From positions 1-9,394 of the forward strand of contig VXXH01000186.1 of NCBI GenBank assembly GCA_009835515.1: DNA of 9,394 bases. The letters run 5' to 3'. Each line of letters starts with the position of its first letter. Position 1 is the first letter of the stretch. The translations under genes and the position numbers were made by a program. A model generated the notes under the pieces. That model was given only the letters and a program-made list of their open reading frames with translations. It searched no databases and was not told the DNA's origin. The DNA comes from Candidatus Poribacteria bacterium. Lineage in GTDB: Bacteria; Poribacteria; WGA-4E; WGA-3G. This document shows positions 1 to 7,055 of this stretch, piece after piece.

Positions 1-549
1 CCTATATACGTTGTTGCCATTTGTGGAAGCCTGCGGAACGGGAGTTCAACGCATGCTGCGCTCCAAATCGCACTCTCTGGCGCGAAAGATGCGGGTGCCG
101 AGGTCGAATTGCTTCAACTGAGTGAGTATGACCTCGTTTTTCAAGGTTCTGTCGCTAACGAAGATGACTATCCTGCGGGTGTGTTCAAGCTCCGGGAAAA
201 GGTGAAACGTGCACACGGCATACTTCTCGGTTCGCCTGAGTACCACGGCAGCTTCAGCGGTGTCCTTAAAAGTGCCCTTGACCTCATGGGGTTCGCTGAA
301 TTTGAGAATAAAGTCGTCGGACTCATCGGTGTCTCCGGTGGACGGATGGGCGCAGCTAACGCGCTTTCTATGTTGCGCACGGTTGGCACAGCCCTCCACG
401 CGTGGGTCGTCCCGAAAGACGCATCTATCCCGAACTCATCTAAGGCATTCGATGCTGATGGTAATTTGCACGATCCTGAATTAACTGCACGCCTCAAAGC
501 CGTAGGTAAGCAGGTTACCGAATTCGCCGCACTTCGGAATTCAGCATAA
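1..549 (+). CDS. NADPH-dependent FMN reductase, 5'-truncated by window edge
   Basis: Flavodoxin-fold NAD(P)H:FMN/quinone oxidoreductase of the NADPH-dependent FMN reductase family, a soluble cytoplasmic enzyme that reduces FMN or quinone/azo-type acceptors. The reading frame is open from base 1 and gives 182 residues before TAA. Near its start lies the FMN-phosphate loop GSLRNGSST (visible residues 9-17), and GSPEYHGSFSGVLKSALD (77-94) is the second family signature, which packs on the isoalloxazine ring. A later segment, GLIGVSGGRMGA, matches the family's third flavin-contacting loop. Family members are usually about 175-190 residues, so probably only the initiator and a few residues are missing. 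A TTG at 109 is not a credible start because it would remove the phosphate loop. The RNase HIII gene follows after 32 bases on the same strand, possibly co-transcribed. The physiological acceptor cannot be told from sequence. The family call is firm. Confidence 0.93.
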   Translation, partial: PIYVVAICGSLRNGSSTHAALQIALSGAKDAGAEVELLQLSEYDLVFQGSVANEDDYPAGVFKLREKVKRAHGILLGSPEYHGSFSGVLKSALDLMGFAEFENKVVGLIGVSGGRMGAANALSMLRTVGTALHAWVVPKDASIPNSSKAFDADGNLHDPELTARLKAVGKQVTEFAALRNSA

Positions 550-581
550 ATCCAAAACGGTAACGAATTGAAGCAGGCGCA

Positions 582-1289
582 ATGGACGCAATACATAACT
601 GGAACGCATGGATCGGCACAGACGAAGCGGGAAAAGGTGATTATTTCGGGCCACTCGTTGCTGCAGCTGTTTACGTGGATGCAGAATGCCGCGAAACTTT
701 CTCAGACTTAGGCGTTACTGATGGAAAAAGGCTATCAAATCGTCGTATCCAAAATCTTGCGGAATCGATGCGCTGTCGTTATGCACAACATATCGTTGTT
801 GTGGAAAAGATGCCTGCTGAATACAACTCCCTTTACGCCACTCTCCGCAGGCGGGGGCAAAACCTAAACCACCTGCTCGCGTCGCTTCATGCTGAGGCTA
901 TTCGGACATTAGCGAACAGCGTCGGCGCGAAATACGCACTTGTTGACCAGTTTTCTAAAGAAGATCTTATCACGCGGCAGCTAAGCCTGCGAGCCAATAA
1001 TGCACCGCCTTTACAGCGTGGTGCTGCGTCTACTCCGTGTGAAATAAAAATAAAACAGGTCACAAAGGCAGAACGCGATATCGCAGTCGCTGCAGCCTCT
1101 ATCATCGCCCGCGATGCTTTTCTGACCGGGATGGACACGTTGTCCGAAAAATATGAGATGCGTTTACCGAGAGGTGCGTATCAGGTGGTGGAAGCGGGTA
1201 GAGAATTTGTTAAACTGCACGGAAGTGACGCATTACAGAATGTAGCGAAACTCCATTTTAATTTGACTGATGCCGTCCGGGCTTTGTAG
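582..1289 (+). CDS. rnhC: Ribonuclease HIII-type protein lacking the N-terminal domain
   Basis: Endonuclease that cuts the RNA strand of RNA/DNA hybrids, removing R-loops and primers. The signature GTDEAGKGDYFGPL (residues 12-25) has the GKGDYFGP form typical of RNase HIII rather than the GRG form of RNase HII. Candidate metal-binding acids are D14 and E15, D122 in LVDQF, and an acid within the KAERDIAVAAASIIARD block (162-178). DGKRLSN (47-53) matches the family's 'DSKKLSD' segment. The protein has 235 residues, against roughly 300 for classical RNase HIII. It starts straight at the catalytic domain, and an in-frame TAA at 561-563 rules out an upstream extension, so the usual N-terminal TBP-like substrate-binding domain is absent. 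The ribosome site is weak (GAAGCAGG-like, about 4-9 bases upstream). thiI follows after 12 bases. The alternative is an RNase HII-like protein with HIII-like signatures. Confidence 0.9.
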   Translation: MDAIHNWNAWIGTDEAGKGDYFGPLVAAAVYVDAECRETFSDLGVTDGKRLSNRRIQNLAESMRCRYAQHIVVVEKMPAEYNSLYATLRRRGQNLNHLLASLHAEAIRTLANSVGAKYALVDQFSKEDLITRQLSLRANNAPPLQRGAASTPCEIKIKQVTKAERDIAVAAASIIARDAFLTGMDTLSEKYEMRLPRGAYQVVEAGREFVKLHGSDALQNVAKLHFNLTDAVRAL

Positions 1290-1301
1290 CACGAGAGAAC
1301 C

Positions 1302-2459
1302 ATGGAAGAATTGTTTAGTATTCATTACGCCGAAGTTGGACTCAAAGGGAAAAATAGGGCATTTTTTGAAAAACGGCTTGCGAACAACATCAAACTGTCC
1401 CTGCAAGGTACCGGATATGTTGAAGTAGAAAGGCTTCACGATAGAATCCTTGTGCATCTTGGGCAACATGCGGATATTACTAAAATTAAGGAACGGCTGC
1501 GGCAAGTTATGGGCATCGCTCATTTTGAACTTTCATGCCGCACCGAAAACAACATCGCAGCGATTAAAAATGCAGCCCTGCGGCAAATCCGAGATGTCTC
1601 TTGCGAATCCCTTAAAGTTGAGACACGACGAGCGGACAAAACTTTTCCATTAACTTCCCCGGAAGTGAGTGCCGAGGTGGGCGGGTATCTCATCAAGGAA
1701 ACGGGAACCCGCGCCGATATGCATAACCCCGACCTTACCTGTTGGATTAAAATAACACACAACGCAGCGTATATCTCCACAGAGAAAATTCAAGGCATCG
1801 GTGGTCTGCCAGTCGGTGTGAGCGGTAAGGTACTCGTCATGTTGTCCGGCGGGATTGATTCCCCTGTCGCTGCATGGCAAATGATCAAACGTGGCGCGAA
1901 AGCCGTTTTTATTCACTTTTACAGTTACCCTTATACGGATAAGGCTTCTCTGGAGAAGGTCATCGAGATTGCGCAGATCTTAGCGGTCTCCAATTATCGT
2001 AGCACCCTCTATCTCGTTCCGTTTGCAGACCTTCAGCAGATCATTGTCACCGCAACGCCCGCGCCGTTCCGCGTCTTGTTGTATCGCCGGATGATGACAC
2101 GCATCGCACAGCGCGTCGCGACTATAGTTGATGCGGAGGCACTCGTTACGGGGGAAAGTCTCGCACAGGTGGCTTCCCAGACGTTGACGAATCTCCGAAC
2201 GATTGAAGCGATCGCCGAAATCCCTATCCTGCGCCCACTGATCGGAGAGGACAAGGCTGAGATAATTACAAAAGCACAACGGATAGGGACCTTTGATGTG
2301 TCTATACGTCCACATCAGGACTGTTGCTCACTCTTTGTGCCTAAGCATCCTGCCACGCGTGCGTCGCTTGTTGAATTAGATAATGCAGAATCGGGTTTAG
2401 ATATAGATGCATTGGTTGAAGACGCACTGAATAACCTTGAAAAACAGGTGGTAGAATAG
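1302..2459 (+). CDS. thiI: tRNA 4-thiouridine sulfurtransferase ThiI (short form, no rhodanese domain)
   Basis: ATP-dependent enzyme that adenylates U8 of tRNA and replaces its oxygen with sulfur to give 4-thiouridine; in some bacteria it also supports thiamine thiazole synthesis. The N-terminus (residues 1-75, IHYAEVGLKGKNRAFFEKRL) is the NFLD-type region. A THUMP domain lies at about 80-165, ending in AAYISTEKIQGIGGLPVGVSG. The PP-loop ATP pyrophosphatase motif LSGGIDSPVAAW is at 181-192. The C-terminal motif HQDCCSLFVPKHPATR (338-353) contains the C341/C342 pair, which includes the conserved family cysteine. The length of 385 residues matches the rhodanese-less form found in Bacillus; E. 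coli ThiI is about 100 residues longer because of its rhodanese domain. Sulfur delivery would therefore need a separate cysteine desulfurase, none of which is in view. The start is preceded by GAGAGA four bases before the ATG. A palindromic repeat begins right after the stop. Confidence 0.96.
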   Translation: MEELFSIHYAEVGLKGKNRAFFEKRLANNIKLSLQGTGYVEVERLHDRILVHLGQHADITKIKERLRQVMGIAHFELSCRTENNIAAIKNAALRQIRDVSCESLKVETRRADKTFPLTSPEVSAEVGGYLIKETGTRADMHNPDLTCWIKITHNAAYISTEKIQGIGGLPVGVSGKVLVMLSGGIDSPVAAWQMIKRGAKAVFIHFYSYPYTDKASLEKVIEIAQILAVSNYRSTLYLVPFADLQQIIVTATPAPFRVLLYRRMMTRIAQRVATIVDAEALVTGESLAQVASQTLTNLRTIEAIAEIPILRPLIGEDKAEIITKAQRIGTFDVSIRPHQDCCSLFVPKHPATRASLVELDNAESGLDIDALVEDALNNLEKQVVE

Positions 2460-2460
2460 T

Positions 2461-2566
2461 TATCAGTTATCGGTTCGCTTCGCTTTCAGTTTTCAGTTAA
2501 GAGAGTTCTTGTGGTGCTAACAGATACTTTCACTGCCACAAGAGGATAACTGACAACCGACACCGA
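2461..2566. repeat. Interrupted palindromic, MITE-like intergenic element
   Basis: The whole thiI-to-glycosyltransferase gap is an imperfect hyphenated palindrome with three nested pairs of arms. TCGGTT (2470-2475) pairs with AACCGA (2555-2560). TCAGTTA (2493-2499) pairs with TAACTGA (2547-2553). TCTTGTGG (2507-2514) pairs with CCACAAGA (2536-2543) around a 21-base loop. The left arm also carries extra CAGTT copies (2464-2468 and 2488-2492) and a TTCGCTTCGCTTT stretch that has no partner on the right. There is no T-run after the stem, so it is not a standard intrinsic terminator, and no ORF is present. It resembles small non-autonomous dispersed repeats, but only one copy is seen in this window, so its dispersed nature is inferred. 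Confidence 0.6.
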
Positions 2567-2575
2567 ATTACACAA

Positions 2576-3598
2576 ATGGCTTCTGAAAAAATACTGCTTA
2601 TTCGCCTCAGTTCCCTTGGCGACATTGTGCTCACAACACCCGCGATCCGGGCTGTTCGCGCCCATTTTCCAGACGCATACATCGCTATGCTTGTCGCAAA
2701 ACAGTCCGCAGAGATCCTCCGTGAGAATCCACATCTCAATGAAATAATTACGTTTGATCGGCTCGCTAAAGACAAGGATACCGGCGAGATGCTGCGAATT
2801 ATCCGTCATCTACGTGCGCGGGAATTTACGTTGACTATTGATCTCCAGCGGAAGTTTCGTACTGAGATGTTCATGTATTTCAGTGGTGCCACTGAACGCG
2901 TGGGTAAAGGTAGATTCTGTACCGTCCGCGTCCATGAGCGGGAGAACAAACACGCGACAGCACACTATTTCGACCTGTTACATGCCGCTGGGATTCCGGC
3001 AGAAGATCAGAGATTGGAACTTTTTCTCGCTGAATCTGAGCGGTTAGATGCGGCGCAGCGGTTTGACGCTGCAGGCGTTAACGGTGGACAATTAAAGGTG
3101 GGATTTTTTCCGGGAGCAGGATGGAAGTTACGCGAGTGGATGCCTGAACGCTTTGCTGCCATTGGCGATAGATTGGTCCAGCATTTCAACGCCAATGTCT
3201 TGATTTTCGGGGGACCAAAAGAGGCAGAACTCGTGCAGACGGTTGTGAATCTTATGAACGCACCTGCTGTTCCGTTTGCCGGTAACCTTCAGGTCAGGCA
3301 GTTAGCCGCCTGCCTTGAAAAGTGTGATCTCTTTCTCACCAATGATACCGGTCCGATGCATATTGCCGCAGCAGTCGGAACCCCTACTGTATCTCTGTTC
3401 GGTCCCGGCAATCACATCCGATTTCAACCGATCGGAACATTTCATCAAACCATCCGTCACGCCGTACCGTGTAGTCCGTGTAAGCAGTTCACGGATAAGT
3501 GCCAAGACAATATCTGCATGAAAGGGATTGGTGTAGATGAAGTATGGGAGTCTATCTCTGGTGTCCTTGCGACAGCCTCACGATCGGCTCGGTGCTAA
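2576..3598 (+). CDS. Glycosyltransferase family 9 (ADP-heptose:LPS heptosyltransferase type)
   Basis: GT-B fold enzyme that would transfer ADP-heptose or a related sugar to an LPS-core-like acceptor at the inner face of the cytoplasmic membrane. The N-terminus ILLIRLSSLGDIVLTTPAI (residues 6-24) is the GT9 hallmark; D16 aligns with the proposed catalytic Asp of WaaC. The C-terminal nucleotide-sugar half has FFPGAGWKLREWMPERF (177-193), FGGPKEAEL (211-219) and the strong signature TNDTGPMHIAAAVGTPTVSLFGP (from 255). A late cysteine cluster, C299, C302, C309 and C314, matches that of WaaF-like heptosyltransferase II proteins. The length of 340 residues is normal. No Shine-Dalgarno is visible before the ATG, and the palindromic repeat ends about ten bases upstream. 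No other LPS genes are nearby, so the exact donor and acceptor are unknown; waaF-like is the best label. Confidence 0.92.
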   Translation: MASEKILLIRLSSLGDIVLTTPAIRAVRAHFPDAYIAMLVAKQSAEILRENPHLNEIITFDRLAKDKDTGEMLRIIRHLRAREFTLTIDLQRKFRTEMFMYFSGATERVGKGRFCTVRVHERENKHATAHYFDLLHAAGIPAEDQRLELFLAESERLDAAQRFDAAGVNGGQLKVGFFPGAGWKLREWMPERFAAIGDRLVQHFNANVLIFGGPKEAELVQTVVNLMNAPAVPFAGNLQVRQLAACLEKCDLFLTNDTGPMHIAAAVGTPTVSLFGPGNHIRFQPIGTFHQTIRHAVPCSPCKQFTDKCQDNICMKGIGVDEVWESISGVLATASRSARC

Positions 3599-3602
3599 GG
3601 TG

Positions 3603-4676
3603 TTATCCGCACGCTGCTTCAAAAACGCGTAGATGGTTTTCGCCGAGTATCTTTCTTATATCTTCATCGGAATAACCGCGTTCGCTCAACCCTTCTGCGA
3701 TTTTGATGAACTCACTTGCATCCTTAAGTAGGTCTCCGCCGCCATCAAAATCCGAACCGATACCAACATGATCAATGCCAGCGATGTCAATAGCGTAGGC
3801 GATATGGTTAAGCAATTGCGCCAGGGGCGGCATTTTCTGCCAACCGTCTATGGTAATAAACCCTGGCACAAAGGTGATCCCGACAACACCGCCGTTTACT
3901 GATAAGGCTTTCAATTGTTCGTTGCTCAAGTTCCGTGAGTGTCGGCACAAAGTCTTGCAATTGCTATGAGAGGCAATGACCGGATGCTCCGAGATTTCGA
4001 GAACATCCCAAAATCCACGTTCACTGATATGCGAGACATCCACGAGCATTCCTAAACGGTTCATCTCTTTAACCAATGCCATCCCAAATCGGGTCAAGCC
4101 GCCCCCCATATCCTCTTCATCATTTCCTGTTGATGCCCATGTATTTAGGTTATGTGTTAAGCCGATGGAGCGGACACCGAGCAAGTAGAGCGAGCGGAGT
4201 ATATTCAGGCTCCGTTCGACTGCCTCACTGTTTTCAATGACGAGCACCGCGGCGAGTTTACCCGCTGCCTTCGCTCTGCGAATGTCACTCGCTTTCCGAA
4301 CGATGCAGATGTCGTCAGCGTTTGCTGTCACTTCTTCGTTGAACCACCCGAACGCATCTAAGGCGTAAGCGAGATGGTTTTTCCAGGCGCGCGTTACGTC
4401 AACGGCGAAGAAAGCAGCATCAATACCACCTTGCCGCATTTTGGGGATATTGAGTTGGATACCGATGGCTTCCTCTGCCGGTGGCACGGCACCGCGCAGA
4501 TAGGCGATCGTGCCAACCGGCTCCTCTGGATTTCGGGCGTTCTCGTCCGCAAAACTCACATTACCGCGACGGATATGTGCCACGATGGCATCATTGTGCG
4601 AGTCAATCACGAGTGCCTGCTCGTGTAACTCAGCAATCCGCTTGTCTATTTGGGTCTGTCTGTTTTTCTTTTCCAT
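3603..4676 (-). CDS. Membrane dipeptidase family hydrolase (peptidase M19)
   Basis: Binuclear zinc hydrolase of the renal/membrane dipeptidase family, which hydrolyses dipeptides, including some with a C-terminal D-residue, and in some members other amides. All six expected metal ligands can be placed: H27 and D29 in IDSHNDA, bridging E148 in VLVIENSEA, H216 in VDVSHISERGFWDV, H237 in VIASHSNC and D309 in HVGIGSDFDGGG. RHSRNLSNEQLKAL (245-258) is another family hallmark. The 357 residues are typical, and no signal peptide or membrane segment is present, so a cytoplasmic enzyme is expected. It is the last gene of the three-gene operon: its ribosome site TGAGGA overlaps the TGA stop of the dehydrogenase gene, five bases upstream, suggesting translational coupling. 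Its 3' end lies only four bases from the converging glycosyltransferase gene. The substrate is not readable from sequence. Confidence 0.95.
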   Translation of the reverse strand: MEKKNRQTQIDKRIAELHEQALVIDSHNDAIVAHIRRGNVSFADENARNPEEPVGTIAYLRGAVPPAEEAIGIQLNIPKMRQGGIDAAFFAVDVTRAWKNHLAYALDAFGWFNEEVTANADDICIVRKASDIRRAKAAGKLAAVLVIENSEAVERSLNILRSLYLLGVRSIGLTHNLNTWASTGNDEEDMGGGLTRFGMALVKEMNRLGMLVDVSHISERGFWDVLEISEHPVIASHSNCKTLCRHSRNLSNEQLKALSVNGGVVGITFVPGFITIDGWQKMPPLAQLLNHIAYAIDIAGIDHVGIGSDFDGGGDLLKDASEFIKIAEGLSERGYSDEDIRKILGENHLRVFEAACG

Positions 4677-4681
4677 AGTCC

Positions 4682-5719
4682 TCAGGCTAAATCCAGTACT
4701 GTTTGTATCGTTCGTTCGGCTATATCAGGTGTAATCCGTAGCGTTGTCGCGACAGTGTACGGTAGATTGTGTTGCGCGACGTAGTCGGACAAATTGATAA
4801 GCGTATCAGCGATTGCCTCACGGGCGACAGCTGACGGACGATAGTTAATCTGCAAACACTCTAATGCGTGACGATACTGCATCCACGGTTGCGATTGCAA
4901 GGCGGCCATGAGTAAAATACCGAGCCCTACCAATTCACCGTGTAAAAGATCGCCACTGCCTGCAGATGTTAAGTGGTTCTCAAGTGCGTAAGTAAAATAG
5001 TGTTCGCTTCCCTCTTCAACGCGACTATGTCCGCATAGATTACAGAGCTGCACCTCCATACAGAGCAGGTCGAGTAGAAGTTTCAATCCTTCAGGTGTAC
5101 CGTTGCCGATCTCGCGTGCGTTTTCCAAGAGCGTTTGGAGGAGGGTCTCCCCGATAGCCACTGTCTGCGGCGTAATTTGTTGGTCAGATGGATTCTCACC
5201 CATCTTCTCCGCTTCTTGCCAATCCCAGAGTGCTGTTGCGATTGAGAGCACATCCGCTGCGCCACTCGCGCGCATTGCAGCGGGAGCGTTGCAGAGCATA
5301 TCCATATCTACGATAACCGTATCAGGTGTCTTTGTAGGGAGATAATGGACACATCCGTTTCCTCTAACACCTGTTGCATCGGTGAGGAAAGCATCTGTTG
5401 ACAAAATCGTCGGGACGGCGATGAGAGGCAATTCGTTTGCGGCGGCAACGTATTTAGCGGTGTCAATTGCCAGGCCGCCACCGATTCCGTAAACCACTTC
5501 ACCTTCGCATCCGTCGGCAAACGCAGCCATAGTTGCCTCCGTGTTTCCGTCAACGTAGAGAAGTTGATGTGGATTTATATCAACGCCTTCGACTGCCTTC
5601 CAAGCAGGTCGTGTTGTCAAAACGACTATCTCGCGGCGTTCATTAATATCGGCAAACGCGCGTGTCACAATACTCGGCAATCGTCCAATATCTTTTTCAG
5701 AGTGCTTATCTAATAACAT
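4682..5719 (-). CDS. sn-glycerol-1-phosphate dehydrogenase-like (iron-containing ADH superfamily)
   Basis: NAD(P)- and metal-dependent dehydrogenase of the G1P dehydrogenase (EgsA/AraM) branch, related to glycerol dehydrogenase and dehydroquinate synthase. The dinucleotide-binding GIGGGLAIDTAK is at residues 78-89. The family motif VPTILSTDAFLTD (102-114) follows, then SGAADVLSIATALWDW (152-167), which supplies metal ligand D156. H240 in EEGSEHYFTYALE and H260 in LLHGELVGLG complete the D/H/H metal site. The 345 residues are close to family size. True AraM/EgsA enzymes usually have a 'PASG(S/A)EHH' loop; here it is VEEGSEHY, so the substrate may differ from glycerol-1-phosphate/DHAP. The middle gene of the operon, it starts at an ATG with AGAGGA about five bases upstream, 15 bases after the propeller gene. 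The superfamily is certain; the substrate is not. Confidence 0.85.
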   Translation of the reverse strand: MLLDKHSEKDIGRLPSIVTRAFADINERREIVVLTTRPAWKAVEGVDINPHQLLYVDGNTEATMAAFADGCEGEVVYGIGGGLAIDTAKYVAAANELPLIAVPTILSTDAFLTDATGVRGNGCVHYLPTKTPDTVIVDMDMLCNAPAAMRASGAADVLSIATALWDWQEAEKMGENPSDQQITPQTVAIGETLLQTLLENAREIGNGTPEGLKLLLDLLCMEVQLCNLCGHSRVEEGSEHYFTYALENHLTSAGSGDLLHGELVGLGILLMAALQSQPWMQYRHALECLQINYRPSAVAREAIADTLINLSDYVAQHNLPYTVATTLRITPDIAERTIQTVLDLA

Positions 5720-5734
5720 TAGAATCCTCTGGTC

Positions 5735-6874
5735 TCACTTCACTGACGACGGTAACTCGAGAAGATAAATTTGTCGGGAGCCTTCATGAACTGAATCGAA
5801 AGTAATTGCGTGTCCGTCTGGTGCCCAACGCGGGTGTAAATCACATCGGATGTCTCCAGTGAACTGCTCTTCATGCTGGAATTCACCCAAGACAATCTTC
5901 CGATTTTCAGCGATATTGTGAACCATCAATTGCGCTAACCGTTCGGGACCTCGTGGATATGTATCGCACAACAGCCACTGTCGATCGGGCGAAAATGAGG
6001 CGTGCCCATCGTGAGGTAACACACCGCGTCCGATAGGTGTGAAGTCACGTGCCCCATCAGTAAATTCAACAAACCCCATCTCGTCAACAATATCTGAAGA
6101 GACAAGAATCCGCGTTGGTGTCCGCCAATCGAAATGTGACACGCGATACCCGAACGGAATTTGCATTTCCAAATCAGCACCATCAGGGTTCACCGTCCAG
6201 AGTGAGGTGTAGAACCCTGTTTCCGCACGCACTCGGCAAAAAAATAGGAGGCGCGTGCCATCTGTATTAAATAAAACATGGTTGAACCAGGTCCGTTTCC
6301 CTACCATCCGTGCGTCGCCACTTGCTTGTATAACATCGGCGATAGAGAGTACAAGTTTAGAACTTCCATCTCGGAGGTTAAGTTGATATAAACCGTCTGT
6401 CTCGGGTTGTGCCTCAATCTCGCTTGGTTTGCTGTGGGTAGCGTAGCCGACGACGGCTCGACAGTGTGCCATCCGTCCATAATTTAACCCAATCGCAAGC
6501 GGTGCAGTAGGAGACACAGCAGCAATCGCCCCTTTTATAGTGCGCACATCACCCGTAGTTGGATTTAAGGCACGCGATACCAGCGCGTCATCCTCCCAAT
6601 CGTTAAACGTGAATTCTGCAGCAGCGGTAGCGTCTATCCAATGCATCATGCTACCCTGTTGGAGGTTAAAAGCGGTGGTCTTCGCGTGCGGCATAAATTG
6701 ATGCGTGTTCCGATCAACCCATCCGACTGTTGCCACGTCTTCTGGCATAGGGCGATGTGTGTGAAAATCTGTCTCTAATGCAAGATGATACCGCGTTGTG
6801 CTATCCCAAGGATTAATGCCGTAGTACCCGAAAAAATGGTGCTTTGGAGGCATAGATAGTTTTTTGATATCCAT
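5735..6874 (-). CDS. Cytoplasmic beta-propeller protein, oligogalacturonate-lyase-like
   Basis: I recognise a WD40-like (PD40/TolB-type) propeller related to the oligogalacturonate lyase group, but no member with a known function. The N-terminal block PPKHHFFGYYGINPWD (residues 9-24) and the FNLQQGSMMHWID block (69-81) look like family signatures. Blade motifs follow: NHVLFNTDGTRLLFFCR (198-214), SHFDWRTPTRILVSSD (246-261), HDGHASFSPDRQWLLCD (288-304) and LHPRWAPDGHAITFDS (346-361). Each carries a histidine at the blade entrance (H199, H247, H288/H291, H347), as in oligogalacturonate lyases, where His residues bind Mn and act as base. Whether a full metal site exists here is unclear: the family's H-x-H pair appears as H347-P-R. 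There is no signal peptide, so it is probably cytoplasmic. It is the first gene of the operon; the start ATG has only a weak AGAAG upstream. Confidence 0.72.
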   Translation of the reverse strand: MDIKKLSMPPKHHFFGYYGINPWDSTTRYHLALETDFHTHRPMPEDVATVGWVDRNTHQFMPHAKTTAFNLQQGSMMHWIDATAAAEFTFNDWEDDALVSRALNPTTGDVRTIKGAIAAVSPTAPLAIGLNYGRMAHCRAVVGYATHSKPSEIEAQPETDGLYQLNLRDGSSKLVLSIADVIQASGDARMVGKRTWFNHVLFNTDGTRLLFFCRVRAETGFYTSLWTVNPDGADLEMQIPFGYRVSHFDWRTPTRILVSSDIVDEMGFVEFTDGARDFTPIGRGVLPHDGHASFSPDRQWLLCDTYPRGPERLAQLMVHNIAENRKIVLGEFQHEEQFTGDIRCDLHPRWAPDGHAITFDSVHEGSRQIYLLELPSSVK

Positions 6875-7055
6875 GTTACTTCTTATTGGGACGAATTTTG
6901 AAACCGAAATCCAACTTATATCGTTTTACCATTTAGTCTACATTCCCAAAAAGCTAAGTGGTCACTCTGAATGAATTCGGCACCTTCCTGAACATAGCGC
7001 GCAATAAGCCTTTTGTATTCTTAACCACAAGCGATCCGGACGAAAAAAAAAGAAA
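6875..7055. promoter_or_regulatory. Divergent intergenic region, probable back-to-back promoters
   Basis: These 181 bases separate the leftward propeller operon from the rightward PP2C gene, so both promoters should lie here. On the minus strand TATAAG (6915-6920) is a plausible -10, about 40 bases upstream of the propeller ATG, but no good -35 is seen at the usual distance. On the plus strand TATTCT (7016-7021) is a weak -10 candidate. Immediately before the PP2C start lies an A-rich leader, nine A then G then AAA (7043-7055), with no Shine-Dalgarno. No convincing operator palindrome was found. The location is well supported by gene orientation; the individual boxes are guesses. Confidence 0.35.

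Noticed and set aside
168..596. Open frame of 142 codons on the minus strand
   Set aside because: Antisense to the FMN reductase, which has clear flavin-binding motifs; the minus-strand translation is low-complexity Ser/Arg/Pro-rich with no recognisable domain.
1302..2459. Possible truncation of ThiI because no rhodanese domain is present
   Set aside because: The length and ending match the natural short ThiI form known from Bacillus, and no rhodanese-like sequence follows in any frame.
2500..2560. Intrinsic terminator for thiI
   Set aside because: A stem is present but not followed by a T-run on either strand, the loop is long, and nested outer arms fit a repeat element better.
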